Part shown: positions 16,588-25,818 of the stretch, piece after piece | Numbering within the stretch: position 1 is the first letter of the stretch | Layout of the letters: each line of letters begins with the position of its first letter | Assembly (NCBI RefSeq): GCF_008180155.1 | Contig: NZ_VSZS01000060.1 | Location: forward strand, 62,001-126,000 | Length of the DNA: 64,000 bases | Direction: 5' to 3' | Source of the DNA: Neoaquamicrobium microcysteis | GTDB taxonomy: Bacteria > Pseudomonadota > Alphaproteobacteria > Rhizobiales > Rhizobiaceae | Notes under the pieces: model-generated | What the model was told of the DNA's origin: nothing | Database searches by the model: none | Seen by the model: the letters and a program-made list of their open reading frames with translations, nothing else | Translations under genes and position numbers: made by a program

Positions 16588-17544
16588 ATGAGCACCATCC
16601 GCGAGGCCAGCAAACCCAGGCTTGACGACGCTGCGCGCGCCGGCTGGCTCTATTATGTCGCCGGCAACACGCAGGACCAGATCGCCGCCAAGCTCGGCGT
16701 GTCGCGCCAGTCTGCACAGCGTCTCGTCTCGCTTGCGGTCTCCGAGGGGCTGGTCAAGGTGCGCATAGACCACCCCATCGCCAACTGCCTCACCCTCGCC
16801 GACAGGCTTCGGCAGCGCTTTGCACTCGATTTCGTCGAGGTGGTGCCCAGCGATCCGGCCTCCGCATCCACCACGCTCGGCATTGCCGAAGCTGCCGCCG
16901 CCGAGATCGAGAAGCGCTTGTCCGCGCCCGAGCCTATCGTCATGGCGATGGGAACCGGCCGCACGCTCAAGGCCGCCATCGAGCGGCTGCCTTCGATGGA
17001 TTGCCCGCACCAGAAGGTGGTTTCGCTGACCGGCAACATAGCGCCCGACGGCTCCGCGGCATTCTACAATGTCGTCTTCACCATGGCCGACAAGGTCAAA
17101 TCGCGGTCTTTCCCGATGCCGCTGCCCGTCATCGCCTCCTCGCCCGAGGAGCGCGAACTGCTGCACGGGCAGGAGTTGATCCGCGCGACGCTGGATCTCG
17201 CTGCGCAGGCCGCCGTGACCTTCGTCGGCATCGGCGATCTCGGTCCAGATGCCCCGCTCTATCAGGACGGCTTCATCTCCAAAGACGAGCTCGCCGCGCT
17301 GCGCAAGGCCGGCGCGGTGGCGGAGATCGTCGGTTGGGCCTTCGACAGCGAAGGCAGGCTGATCGACGGCATCACCAACGACCGCGTTGCCTCCGCTCCC
17401 ATACCCTCCCGCGAAACGTCGCTGGTGATTGCATTGGCAATGGGCGAGCGCAAGCTGCCGGGCATCGCCGCAGCTGTCGGTGCACGCCTCGTCAACGGCC
17501 TCGTGACCGACGAACGCACCGCCGCAGCACTGCTGGCGATGTAG
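16588..17544 (+). CDS. SorC/DeoR-type sugar-binding transcriptional regulator
   Basis: Regulator of 318 residues. The N-terminal helix-turn-helix lies near residues 20-55 (YVAGNTQDQIAAKLGVSRQS AQRL). A SorC-type sugar-binding domain follows (residues about 60-315), with VMAMGTGRTLKAAIERLPS and FVGIGDLGPDAPLYQDGFIS as typical motifs. The gene directly precedes smoEFGK-mtlK, the usual place for the regulator of rhizobial sorbitol/mannitol operons, and probably responds to a sugar alcohol or its phosphorylated product. ATG 16588 has AAAGGAAAC upstream. The 106-bp gap before it may hold its own promoter (TTGACG at 16504). Confidence 0.9.
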   Translation: MSTIREASKPRLDDAARAGWLYYVAGNTQDQIAAKLGVSRQSAQRLVSLAVSEGLVKVRIDHPIANCLTLADRLRQRFALDFVEVVPSDPASASTTLGIAEAAAAEIEKRLSAPEPIVMAMGTGRTLKAAIERLPSMDCPHQKVVSLTGNIAPDGSAAFYNVVFTMADKVKSRSFPMPLPVIASSPEERELLHGQELIRATLDLAAQAAVTFVGIGDLGPDAPLYQDGFISKDELAALRKAGAVAEIVGWAFDSEGRLIDGITNDRVASAPIPSRETSLVIALAMGERKLPGIAAAVGARLVNGLVTDERTAAALLAM

Positions 17545-17640
17545 CCCAGCCAGCCGCCTGACGGGCCTTTTTCCGCTTACTCCCGACCCATCGGACCGTG
17601 TCCGGGCTTTCGCTTGCTGCGCCGCAGCAACGAATCCGCC

Positions 17641-17686
17641 TTGACTCTGCGCCGGGGTAGTGAATATTTGCTCAAGACATAAGCAA
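17641..17686 (+). promoter_or_regulatory. smo operon promoter with overlapping inverted repeat
   Basis: TTGACT (17641-17646) and TATTTG (17665-17670), 18 bp apart, make a reasonable sigma-70 promoter. TTGCT (17668-17672) and AGCAA (17682-17686) form an inverted repeat with a 9-bp centre that overlaps the -10 box and the expected start site. That is where a SorC-type repressor or activator would act on smoE transcription. The site contains TAAGCAATTGC, which recurs in the palindrome upstream of gnd at 40500. Confidence 0.5.
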
Positions 17687-17716
17687 TTGCGCATCGTGGT
17701 TCTAGGGAGGATATCC

Positions 17717-19030
17717 ATGAAACTGAGAACTGCCTTGCTCGGCGCCTGCTCGGTACTCGTTCTGTCCGGCGCGGCTTTCGCCGAAACAATCACCATCGCA
17801 ACCGTCAACAACGGCGACATGATCCGCATGCAGCGGCTCGCCGAAGACTTCACGGCCAAGCACCCCGACATTCAGCTCCAGTGGGTGACGCTTGAGGAGA
17901 ACGTGCTGCGCGAGCGTGTCACAACCGACATCGCGGCCGGCGGCGGCCAGTACGATGTCATGACCATTGGCAACTACGAAGTGCCGATCTGGGCGAAGCA
18001 GGGTTGGCTGCTGGAGCTCGACGGCCTGGGTGACGACTATGACGTCGACGATCTGCTGCCCGCCATCCGCGGCGGCCTTACCGTCGACGGCAAGCTCTAT
18101 GCCGCGCCGTTCTATGGCGAGTCGGCGATGATCATGTACCGCACCGACCTGTTCGAGGCCGCCGGTCTCGAAATGCCGGCCTCTCCCACCTGGGAGTTCA
18201 TCGGCGAGGCGGCACGCAAGATCAAGGCCGACAACCCCGACGTGAACGGCATCTGCCTGCGCGGCAAGGCCGGCTGGGGCGAGAACATGGCCTTCATCAC
18301 CGCGCTCGCCAACTCCTATGGCGGCCGCTGGTTCGACGAGAACTGGCAGCCCCAGTTCGATCAGCCGGAATGGAAGGAGGCCTTCCAGTTCTACATCGAT
18401 CTCATGAACGATGCCGGCCCGGCAGGCGCATCGTCCAACGGCTTCAACGAGAACCTGACGCTGTTCCAGCAGGGCAAGTGCGGCATGTGGATGGACGCCA
18501 CGGTCGCGGCTTCCTTCGTGTCGAACCCGGAAGATTCGCAGGTGGCCGACAAGGTAGATTTCGCCATCTTCCCCAGCAAGGAAGGCGTGGACAATCACGG
18601 CCACTGGCTGTGGTCGTGGAACCTTGCCGTGCCGGCAAGCTCGGGCAAGGCGGAAGCCGCGCAGACCTTCATCTCGTGGGCGACCGACAAGGCCTACACC
18701 GAGATGGTGGCCGAGAAGGAGGGCTGGGCCAACGTCCCGCCCGGCACCCGCACCTCGCTTTACGAGAACGCGGCCTACAAGGAGGCGGCGCCCTTCGCGG
18801 AGCCGACGCTTGAGGCCATGAATGCGGCCGACATCACCAAGCCTTCGGTCAAGCCGGTGCCCTACACGGGCGGCCAGTTCGTGGCCATTCCCGAGTTCCA
18901 GGGCCTCGGCACGACGGTCGGCCAGCTCTTCGCGGCAGCCCTTGCCGGCCAGTCCTCGGTGGACGACGCGCTCGCACAGGCTCAGAACATCGCCACCCGC
19001 GAAATGACCCGCGCCGGCTACATCAAATAG
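17717..19030 (+). CDS. smoE: Sugar-alcohol ABC transporter substrate-binding protein
   Basis: Periplasmic binding protein, 437 residues. The signal peptide MKLRTALLGACSVLVLSGAA ends in AFA, with cleavage near residue 23, before ETITIATVNNGDMIRMQRLA. It belongs to the extracellular solute-binding family 1. Order (binding protein, two permeases, ATPase, mtlK) and opening motifs match SmoE-type sorbitol/mannitol binding proteins. CTAGGGAGGATATCC provides a strong ribosome site before ATG 17717. A UUCG-capped hairpin follows the stop. Control by the SorC regulator just upstream is likely. The exact preferred polyol cannot be told from sequence. Confidence 0.92.
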   Translation: MKLRTALLGACSVLVLSGAAFAETITIATVNNGDMIRMQRLAEDFTAKHPDIQLQWVTLEENVLRERVTTDIAAGGGQYDVMTIGNYEVPIWAKQGWLLELDGLGDDYDVDDLLPAIRGGLTVDGKLYAAPFYGESAMIMYRTDLFEAAGLEMPASPTWEFIGEAARKIKADNPDVNGICLRGKAGWGENMAFITALANSYGGRWFDENWQPQFDQPEWKEAFQFYIDLMNDAGPAGASSNGFNENLTLFQQGKCGMWMDATVAASFVSNPEDSQVADKVDFAIFPSKEGVDNHGHWLWSWNLAVPASSGKAEAAQTFISWATDKAYTEMVAEKEGWANVPPGTRTSLYENAAYKEAAPFAEPTLEAMNAADITKPSVKPVPYTGGQFVAIPEFQGLGTTVGQLFAAALAGQSSVDDALAQAQNIATREMTRAGYIK

Positions 19031-19048
19031 GCCTCCTCCCGGAGCCTT

Positions 19049-19080
19049 GGTCGTCCGGCTTCGGCCGGGCGGCCGCTTTT
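19049..19080 (+). terminator. UUCG-capped stem-loop after smoE
   Basis: GGTCGTCCGGC (19049-19059) pairs with GCCGGGCGGCC (19064-19074), including two G-U pairs, closed by a C(UUCG)G tetraloop and followed by GCTTTT. This very stable hairpin sits between smoE and smoF. It probably gives differential expression or protects the smoE message from 3' exonucleases rather than ending the operon. Confidence 0.72.
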
Positions 19081-19122
19081 CCCGACAGCACCGGAAACGT
19101 CTGCACGGCAGGGTGAATTGCC

Positions 19123-19995
19123 ATGGCTACGCGACAGACAAGAACGCTCGCCCGCTTCATGATGGCGCCCGCCGTCGTCCTGCTGCTGATCTGGATGATC
19201 GTGCCGCTGTCGATGACGATCTGGTACTCGTTCCAGAACTATAATCTGCTCAACCCGATGACCCGCGGCTTCGCCGGCTGGTCGAACTACGTCTACTTCT
19301 ACACCGACCCGGCCTTCTATCAGGCGATCGGCAACACGCTGATGCTCGTCGGCGGGGTACTGTTCATAACGGTCGTTGGCGGCATCCTGCTGGCGCTGCT
19401 GCTCGACCAGCCGATCTTTGGCCAGGGCATCGTACGCATCCTCGTCATCTCGCCCTTTTTCGTCATGCCGCCGGTCGCTGCACTGGTATGGAAGAACATG
19501 ATCATGCATCCGGGCTACGGCGTCTTTGCCGACATATCCCGGTTTTTCGGCCTCCAGCCGGTCGACTGGTTCGCCCAGTATCCGCTGTTTTCCATCATCA
19601 TCATCGTCGCGTGGCAATGGCTGCCCTTCGCCACGCTGATCCTGCTCACCGCCCTGCAGTCGCTTGACGAGGAGCAGAAGGAGGCCGCCGAGATGGACGG
19701 CGCAAACTTCCTCAACCGCTTCTGGTATCTGACGCTGCCGCATCTGGCGCGCGCCATCACGGTTGTCATCCTCATCCAGACCATCTTCCTGCTGGCGGTC
19801 TATGCCGAGATCCTCGTCACCACCAATGGCGGGCCGGGCTACGCGTCAACCAACCTCGCCTTCCTCATCTACCGCACGGCGCTCCTGTCATACGACGTCG
19901 GAGGGGCCTCCGCCGGCGGCGTCATCGCAGTCATCCTCGCCAACATCGTCGCCATCTTCCTGATGCGCGCGGTGGGCCGAAACCTGGATCGGTGA
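19123..19995 (+). CDS. smoF: Sugar ABC transporter permease (MalF type)
   Basis: Inner-membrane permease, 290 residues, with about six helices. The EAA loop that docks the ATPase is LDEEQKEAAEMDGANFLNRF (near residues 184-203). The N-terminus is short (MATRQTRTLARFMMAPAVVL), as in SmoF, without the long MalF loop. It forms the channel with SmoG for the polyol delivered by SmoE. It lies 92 bp after smoE beyond a hairpin. A 160-bp gap to smoG is filled by a long palindromic repeat. Confidence 0.92.
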   Translation: MATRQTRTLARFMMAPAVVLLLIWMIVPLSMTIWYSFQNYNLLNPMTRGFAGWSNYVYFYTDPAFYQAIGNTLMLVGGVLFITVVGGILLALLLDQPIFGQGIVRILVISPFFVMPPVAALVWKNMIMHPGYGVFADISRFFGLQPVDWFAQYPLFSIIIIVAWQWLPFATLILLTALQSLDEEQKEAAEMDGANFLNRFWYLTLPHLARAITVVILIQTIFLLAVYAEILVTTNGGPGYASTNLAFLIYRTALLSYDVGGASAGGVIAVILANIVAIFLMRAVGRNLDR

Positions 19996-20024
19996 GGGAA
20001 GAAGAGATGAAAAACATCCGTCTT

Positions 20025-20118
20025 GCCCCCACCCCTTACCCCTCCCCTCAGGGGGGAGGAGGGCACCAGCGTCTCAGAACCCCCCTCCCCCCTGAGGGGA
20101 GGGGTAAGAGGTGGGGGT
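20025..20118. repeat. GC-rich palindromic intergenic repeat, family B copy 1
   Basis: A long imperfect inverted repeat. The left arm is CCCCACCCCTTACCCC then TCCCCTCAGGGG (20027-20059). The right arm is CCCCTGAGGGGAGGGG then TAAGAGGTGGGG (20088-20115). Each arm contains its own small CCCCT..AGGGG palindrome. The same sequence recurs at 34211-34300 and 48761-48841 with a few changes. It lies inside the smo operon between smoF and smoG. Its type matches the intergenic palindromes common in rhizobial genomes; origin and function are unknown. Confidence 0.85.
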
Positions 20119-20155
20119 GGTCCAGCACGGCCTCTCATGCGGGGAGAATCTGATC

Positions 20156-20980
20156 ATGGCGCGCAGAGTATCCACCCGTCACAAGGTCATCGCCACCTTT
20201 GCCGCCTGGCTGGTCGCGTTCGTGATCTTCTTCCCCATCCTCTACATGGTCATCACCTCGCTGAAGACCGAGCCGGAGGCGATCGCGGGCATCAACCTGA
20301 TCCCGTCCTTCACGCTGGAGAGCTATGTCGCGGTGCAGCAGCAGAACGACTATTTCAAGCCGTTCATGAACTCGGTCGTCATCGCGCTGGGCTCCACGCT
20401 TGTGGCCCTCATCATCGCCATCCCGGCGGCGTGGTCGATGGCGTTCTCGCCTACTAAGCGCACCAAGGACATCCTGATGTGGATGCTGTCGACCAAGATG
20501 ATGCCGGCCGTCGGCGTGCTGGTCCCGCTGTTCATCATCTTCCGCGACACGGGCCTTCTCGACACCCGCATCGGCCTCACGATGATCCTCACCCTCATCA
20601 ACCTGCCGATCGTGGTGTGGATGCTTTACACCTATTTCCGCGAGATACCGGGCGAGATTCTCGAGGCCGCGCGCATGGATGGGGCCAGCCTTTCAGGCGA
20701 GATCATCTACGTGCTGACGCCGATGGCGGTGCCCGGCATCGCCTCGACCATGCTTCTCAACATCATCCTCGCCTGGAACGAGGCGTTCTGGACGCTGCGC
20801 CTCGCGGCGGCCAACGCCGCCCCGCTCACCGCCTTCATCGCTTCGTTCTCGAGCCCGCAGGGACTGTTCTGGGCCAAGCTCTCGGCGGCGTCCACGCTCG
20901 CCATCGCCCCCATCCTCATCATGGGCTGGTTCTCGCAGCGCCAGCTCGTACGCGGCCTCACCTTCGGCGCGGTCAAATAG
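20156..20980 (+). CDS. smoG: Sugar ABC transporter permease (MalG type)
   Basis: Second channel subunit, 274 residues, six predicted helices. The EAA loop is [20 protein letters not shown] (near residues 162-181). ATG 20156 follows GGGGAGAATCTGATC, a good ribosome site. An upstream in-frame start at 20111 would place 15 extra residues inside the tail of the palindromic repeat and is rejected. It pairs with SmoF and SmoK. The 17-bp gap to the ATPase gene suggests joint translation. Confidence 0.92.
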   Translation: MARRVSTRHKVIATFAAWLVAFVIFFPILYMVITSLKTEPEAIAGINLIPSFTLESYVAVQQQNDYFKPFMNSVVIALGSTLVALIIAIPAAWSMAFSPTKRTKDILMWMLSTKMMPAVGVLVPLFIIFRDTGLLDTRIGLTMILTLINLPIVVWMLYTYFREIPGEILEAARMDGASLSGEIIYVLTPMAVPGIASTMLLNIILAWNEAFWTLRLAAANAAPLTAFIASFSSPQGLFWAKLSAASTLAIAPILIMGWFSQRQLVRGLTFGAVK

Positions 20981-20997
20981 GTTTCGGGAGGGGAGCC

Positions 20998-21996
20998 ATG
21001 GGTAACATCACGCTCAAGAACGTTCACAAGGCCTTTGGCGCGACGGTCATCATTCCCGACATCGACCTCGACATCGCCGACGGCGAGTTCGTGGTCTTCG
21101 TCGGGCCGTCCGGTTGCGGCAAGTCCACGCTGTTGCGGCTGATCGCGGGGCTCGAAGACACCACCTCGGGCACCATCCTCATCGACGGCAGGGAGGTGAC
21201 CGACGAAGCGCCAGCAAAGCGCGGTCTGGCCATGGTGTTCCAGTCCTATGCGCTCTACCCGCATATGAGCGTCTACAACAACATCGCCTTCCCCCTGAAA
21301 ATGGCGAAGGTCGACAAGGACACTATCGACAGGAAGGTGCGCTCGGCCGCCACCACCCTAAACCTCACCAACTATCTCGAACGCCGCCCCGGCCAGCTTT
21401 CCGGCGGCCAGCGCCAGCGCGTCGCCATCGGCCGCGCCATCGTGCGCCAGCCCAAGGCGTTCCTGTTCGACGAGCCGCTGTCCAACCTGGACGCCGCGCT
21501 GCGCGGCACGATGCGGCTGGAGATCAGCGAACTTCACCAGCAACTGGCCACCACCATGATCTACGTCACCCACGACCAGGTCGAGGCGATGACCATGGCC
21601 GACAAGATTGTGGTGCTCAACGCCGGCAACATCGAGCAGGTCGGTTCGCCCCTGGAGCTCTACCGCAGCCCGCGCAACCTGTTCGTCGCTGGCTTCATCG
21701 GCTCGCCGCGCATGAACCTCATCACCGGCGCGGAAGCAGCCAAGCACGGCGCGCAGACCATCGGCGTCAGGCCCGAGCACCTCAAGCTTTCCACCGCATC
21801 GGGCACCTGGAAGGGCACCGTCGGCGTCGCCGAGCATCTGGGCTCCGACACCTTCCTTCACATCCAGGTGGACGGCATCGGACAGGTGACGGCGCGTGCT
21901 GATGGTGAGTTTGCGGTCGATCACGGCGATCAGGTCTGGCTGACGCCGGAACCGGGCAAGATTCATCGCTTCAACGAAGCAGGCGAGGCGATCTGA
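20998..21996 (+). CDS. smoK: Sugar ABC transporter ATP-binding protein
   Basis: MalK/UgpC-type ATPase of 332 residues. Walker A is GPSGCGKST (near residue 38), the signature is [14 protein letters not shown], and Walker B is [12 protein letters not shown]. The switch His is in [17 protein letters not shown]-terminal TOBE/OB domain begins near residue 240 ([10 protein letters not shown]). It energises uptake through SmoFG. GGGAGGGGAGCC precedes ATG 20998; open frame upstream is a shadow of smoG. mtlK follows after 52 bp. Confidence 0.94.
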   Translation: MGNITLKNVHKAFGATVIIPDIDLDIADGEFVVFVGPSGCGKSTLLRLIAGLEDTTSGTILIDGREVTDEAPAKRGLAMVFQSYALYPHMSVYNNIAFPLKMAKVDKDTIDRKVRSAATTLNLTNYLERRPGQLSGGQRQRVAIGRAIVRQPKAFLFDEPLSNLDAALRGTMRLEISELHQQLATTMIYVTHDQVEAMTMADKIVVLNAGNIEQVGSPLELYRSPRNLFVAGFIGSPRMNLITGAEAAKHGAQTIGVRPEHLKLSTASGTWKGTVGVAEHLGSDTFLHIQVDGIGQVTARADGEFAVDHGDQVWLTPEPGKIHRFNEAGEAI

Positions 21997-22048
21997 TGCG
22001 CCGGCAGCCAGCCAGTCCCGCGCCGTTCAGCAGGGGAGACGCATCGCG

Positions 22049-23527
22049 ATGACCGAGAAGCTTTCCCTGGCCGGGCTCGATCGCCTGCCGGATCGGGTCG
22101 CGCGGCCACGCTATCGCCGCGACGACCTTTCGCCCGGCATCGTCCATTTCGGCGTCGGCAACTTCCATCGCGCGCATCAGGCGGTCTATCTCGACGAGCT
22201 TTTCAATGCGGGCGAGGGGCGCGACTGGGCGATCGTCGGCGCAGGCGTGCTCGACGCCGAGAAGGTCGGGCGCGACCGGCTTGCCGGGCAGGATTTTCTG
22301 ACCACCGTGGTCGAGCAGGATAGCGGCCACATAAGCGCGCGCGTCACAGGCGCGATGATCGATTTCATCGAGCCCGGCGCGACCGATGCTGTCATCGCGC
22401 AGCTGGCGGCGCCTGCCATCCGCATCGTCTCGATGACCATCACCGAGGGTGGCTATTTCATCGACCCGGCATCGGGCAGGTTCGACCCGGACCATCCCGC
22501 GATCCGCGCCGATGCCGCAAACATTGCACAGCCCAAGACCGTCTTCGGCCTCATCCTTGCAGGCCTGATGCGCCGGCGCGAGGCAGGCACCCCGCCCTTC
22601 ACGGTCATGTCCTGCGACAACATCCCCGGCAACGGCCACGTCACGCAGGACGCCGTGGCGGGGCTCGCTGCGCTGGTCGATGCTGATCTGGCGAAATGGA
22701 TCCATGACGAAGTGGCCTTTCCGAACGGCATGGTCGACCGCATCACGCCGGCGACGACGGATCGCGAGCGCTCAATCCTGCGCGACGAGTTCGGCGTCGA
22801 GGACGCATGGCCCGTCTTCTGCGAGCCGTTCCGGCAATGGGTGCTGGAGGACCGTTTCCCCGCCGGCCGCCCGGCGTTGGAGAAGGTCGGCGTCACCTTC
22901 GTGGACGACGTTTCCCCTTGGGAGCTGATGAAGATCCGCATCCTCAATGGTGGCCACGCGGCCATCGCCTATCCGGCAGCGCTGATGGACATCCATTTCG
23001 TCCATGAGGCGATGGAGGAGCCGCTGATCCGCCGCTTTCTCGAAAAGCTCGAGCGCGAGGAGATCATCCCCGTCGTGCCGCCCGTGCCGGACACGGACCT
23101 CAACGACTATTTCTCGCTGATCGAGCGCCGCTTCGCCAATCCGAAGATCGGCGACACCATCGCGCGGCTCTGCCAGGACGGTTCCAACCGCCAACCCAAA
23201 TTCATCCTGCCCTCCGCCGCAGACAGGCTGAGGGCCGGCCAGAGCGTCACCGGCCTGTCGCTGGTCTCCGCACTCTGGTGCCGCTACTGCACTGGCGTCA
23301 GCGATTCGGGCCGCATCATCCCGCCCAACGACGCGGCTGCCGAACGGCTGAAGGAAGCGGCGCTGCGCGCGAAGGATGATCCCGGCGCCTTTCTGGCGCT
23401 TTCCGACATTTTCGGCGATACAGGCAAATCACCCGTCTTCGCCGGGCGCTTCGCCAGCAATCTCCGCACTGTCTGGGAAAAGGGCGCGAGGGCGACACTT
23501 GAATCCTACCTCGCCGGCTCCCTCTGA
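22049..23527 (+). CDS. mtlK: Mannitol 2-dehydrogenase (long-chain polyol dehydrogenase)
   Basis: NAD-dependent polyol dehydrogenase, 492 residues, that oxidises D-mannitol to D-fructose. Homologues also take D-arabinitol and D-sorbitol. The N-terminal Rossmann domain starts with IVHFGVGNFHRAHQAVYLDE (near residues 31-50). The catalytic region KIRILNGGHAAIAYPAALM carries the Lys/Asn/His set of this family near residue 295. It is a monomeric cytoplasmic enzyme. It is placed directly after smoEFGK, so imported polyol is oxidised at once. No SmoS sorbitol dehydrogenase is in the operon, so this enzyme is the only obvious polyol oxidase here. Confidence 0.94.
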   Translation: MTEKLSLAGLDRLPDRVARPRYRRDDLSPGIVHFGVGNFHRAHQAVYLDELFNAGEGRDWAIVGAGVLDAEKVGRDRLAGQDFLTTVVEQDSGHISARVTGAMIDFIEPGATDAVIAQLAAPAIRIVSMTITEGGYFIDPASGRFDPDHPAIRADAANIAQPKTVFGLILAGLMRRREAGTPPFTVMSCDNIPGNGHVTQDAVAGLAALVDADLAKWIHDEVAFPNGMVDRITPATTDRERSILRDEFGVEDAWPVFCEPFRQWVLEDRFPAGRPALEKVGVTFVDDVSPWELMKIRILNGGHAAIAYPAALMDIHFVHEAMEEPLIRRFLEKLEREEIIPVVPPVPDTDLNDYFSLIERRFANPKIGDTIARLCQDGSNRQPKFILPSAADRLRAGQSVTGLSLVSALWCRYCTGVSDSGRIIPPNDAAAERLKEAALRAKDDPGAFLALSDIFGDTGKSPVFAGRFASNLRTVWEKGARATLESYLAGSL

Positions 23528-23553
23528 CCGGCCCCGCCGGAGCACCGAGCCGC

Positions 23554-24231
23554 ATGACCACAAGCACCGACCTCGTCATCTTCGATTGCGATGGCGTTCT
23601 GGTCGATAGCGAGCCGATCTCGATTGCCGTTCTGCGCGAGGTCATTGCACGCGCCGGCCACGACATCGACGAGGCCACCGCGTACCAGCGCTTTCTCGGT
23701 CGTTCCATGACCACCATCGGCGATACGCTGGCCGCCGAATACGGGCTGGTCTTAACCGAAGAGCACCTTGCCGATACGCGCGAGCTGATGTCAGCGCGCT
23801 TCCGCGCCGAGCTCAAGGCGATTGCGGGCATCCGTCAGGCGCTGCTGACGCTTCCCAACCGCCGCTGCGTCGCCTCTTCCTCGCGGCCTGAACGCATCCG
23901 CCTCTCGCTCGAGCTCACCGGCCTGCTGGACCTGCTCGAACCGGACATCTACAGTGCCACCATGGTGAAGCGAGGAAAGCCAGCCCCCGACTTGTTCCTG
24001 CATGCCGCCGCCAGGATGGGCGCACAGCCGCAGGCATGCCTCGTCATCGAGGACAGCCCGGCAGGCATCGAGGCGGCCAAGGCCGCCGGCATGCGTGTGT
24101 TCGCCTTTGCCGGCGGGTCGCATGCCGAGGCAGGCGGGCTGCGCACGGCATTCGAGGTGCTCAAGCCCGATCTGGTCTTCGACGACATGCGCCTTCTGCC
24201 CTCGCTGGTGGCGGAGGCGGATGCCAGGTGA
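23554..24231 (+). CDS. HAD-superfamily sugar phosphatase-like hydrolase
   Basis: HAD phosphatase/phosphomutase-like enzyme, 225 residues. Motif I is VIFDCDGVLVDSEPIS with the nucleophile Asp (near residues 8-20). Motif II is around CVASSSRPERI. The Lys motif is VKRGKPAPDLFLHAAAR. Motif III is CLVIEDSPAGIEAAKAAG. The cap-1 helical domain between I and II is that of the beta-phosphoglucomutase/GS1 group. A role in recycling phosphorylated polyol or ketose by-products is inferred from the operon. The stop overlaps the kinase start by 4 nt (GTGA). Confidence 0.88.
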   Translation: MTTSTDLVIFDCDGVLVDSEPISIAVLREVIARAGHDIDEATAYQRFLGRSMTTIGDTLAAEYGLVLTEEHLADTRELMSARFRAELKAIAGIRQALLTLPNRRCVASSSRPERIRLSLELTGLLDLLEPDIYSATMVKRGKPAPDLFLHAAARMGAQPQACLVIEDSPAGIEAAKAAGMRVFAFAGGSHAEAGGLRTAFEVLKPDLVFDDMRLLPSLVAEADAR

Positions 24232-25814
24232 GCGGAAGGTTGGTCTGTGCCGTCGATGTGGGAACGGGAAGCGCACGGGCCGGCATTATCGACCGCTCGG
24301 GGCGAATGCTCGGGCGCGGCGAGCACGCCATCGCGATGAACCGGCCGCAGGCCGACCATGCCGAGCACGATTCCCTCGACATCTGGGCCGCGGTCTGCGC
24401 CGCAGTGCGCCAGGCGCTGGAGGCCTCGGGGGCGTCACCGTCCGCTGTGGCGGGCATCGGCTTCGACGCGACATGCTCGCTGGTGGCGCGGGATAATCGT
24501 AACCAGCAACTTACATTGTCGACGTCGGGCCAGCCGCGCTGGGATACCATCGTCTGGCTCGATCATCGCGCGCTTGACGAGGCGGACGAATGCACCGCGA
24601 CCGACCACAAGGTGCTCGATCATATCGGCGGCGTGATGTCGCCCGAGATGCAGACGCCCAAGCTGATGTGGGTCAAGCGCCACCTGCCGCAAAGCTGGCC
24701 TGCTGCGGCGCATTTCTTCGATCTTGCCGATTTCCTCACCTTCATGGCCACGGGTTCGACCGCACGCTCCCAATGCACGCTCGCCTGCAAGTGGACCTAT
24801 CTCGCGCATGAAACGCCGGGCTGGCAGGGCGATTTCTTCGACACGCTCGGCATCGGCGACATGCCCGAACGCGGTGGCTTGCCGGAACGCGCCATGCCGG
24901 TCGGTTCCGATCTCGGTCCGCTGACGGCAGAGGCCGCAGCCGCCCTCGGTCTCACCACCGCCTGCCGTGTCGGCACGGGTCTGGTGGATGCCTATGCCGG
25001 CGCGCTCGGCGTTCTCGGTGGCTTTGCCGCCGACCGCGACGAGATCGAGCGCCACATGGCGCTCATCGCGGGGACGTCCAGTTGCGTCATGGCGATGTCC
25101 ACCGACAAGAAATCTTTTGCCGGCGCCTGGGGGCCTTATTGGGGCGTCACTTTGCCGGACTTGTGGGTGATCGAGGGCGGCCAGTCCGCCACCGGCGCGC
25201 TGCTCGACCACGTCATCCGCTGGCATGGGGCAGGGGGCGATCCCACCGCGGAGACGCACCGCCGCATCGGCGAGCGTATTGGGCAATTGCGCGCTGTCGA
25301 AGGGCTCGACCTCGCCGGTCGTCTCCACGTCCTGCCGGATTTCCACGGCAACCGCTCACCGCTGGCCGACCCGCACGCGCTGGGCGTCATATCGGGGCTT
25401 ACGCTTGACGCTTCGTTCGACAGCCTCGCGCGGCTCTACTGGCGCACCTGCGTCGGCATCGCGCTGGGCGTGCGTCACATCCTCGACACGCTCAACGGCA
25501 AGGGCTTCGTCATCGACACGCTGCACGTCACCGGCGGCCACACGCGCAACCCCATCCTCATGGAACTCTATGCCGACGCCACCGGCTGCCGCGTGGTCGA
25601 GCCGCTGGGTGGCGAGGCGGTTCTGCTCGGCTCGGGCATGGTCGCGGCTGCGGCGGCCGGCCTCTATCCCTCGCTGGAGGACGCCTGCGTCGGCATGAGC
25701 CAGCGCGGCCGCGAACGCGCGCCCAACCCGGCCGCCCGCGACCGCTTCGACCGCGACTACCGCGTCTTTCTGGAGATGCACCGCCAGCGGCAGACGCTGG
25801 AAAGTATAATGTAA
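24228..25814 (+). CDS. FGGY-family carbohydrate kinase (ribulokinase-like)
   Basis: Sugar kinase of 528 residues with FGGY N- and C-terminal actin-like domains. ATP/sugar-site motifs are CAVDVGTGSARAGIIDRSG near the start, LIAGTSSCVMAMST mid-chain and TLHVTGGHTRNPILMELYAD late. The size and the GTSSCVM motif fit the D-ribulokinase-like subgroup of FGGY rather than glycerol kinase. The start is GTG 24228, overlapping the HAD stop; upstream open frame is a shadow. With MtlK it could phosphorylate a ketose such as D-xylulose or D-ribulose made from a pentitol. The gene ends 4 bp before the convergent Lrp-like gene. Confidence 0.9.
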   Translation: MSGRLVCAVDVGTGSARAGIIDRSGRMLGRGEHAIAMNRPQADHAEHDSLDIWAAVCAAVRQALEASGASPSAVAGIGFDATCSLVARDNRNQQLTLSTSGQPRWDTIVWLDHRALDEADECTATDHKVLDHIGGVMSPEMQTPKLMWVKRHLPQSWPAAAHFFDLADFLTFMATGSTARSQCTLACKWTYLAHETPGWQGDFFDTLGIGDMPERGGLPERAMPVGSDLGPLTAEAAAALGLTTACRVGTGLVDAYAGALGVLGGFAADRDEIERHMALIAGTSSCVMAMSTDKKSFAGAWGPYWGVTLPDLWVIEGGQSATGALLDHVIRWHGAGGDPTAETHRRIGERIGQLRAVEGLDLAGRLHVLPDFHGNRSPLADPHALGVISGLTLDASFDSLARLYWRTCVGIALGVRHILDTLNGKGFVIDTLHVTGGHTRNPILMELYADATGCRVVEPLGGEAVLLGSGMVAAAAAGLYPSLEDACVGMSQRGRERAPNPAARDRFDRDYRVFLEMHRQRQTLESIM

Positions 25815-25818
25815 AGCC

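Noticed and set aside
24036-24227. 64-residue N-terminal extension of the FGGY kinase
   Set aside because: It overlaps the HAD gene in another frame and has shadow composition; the GTG at 24228 starts right before the family motif.
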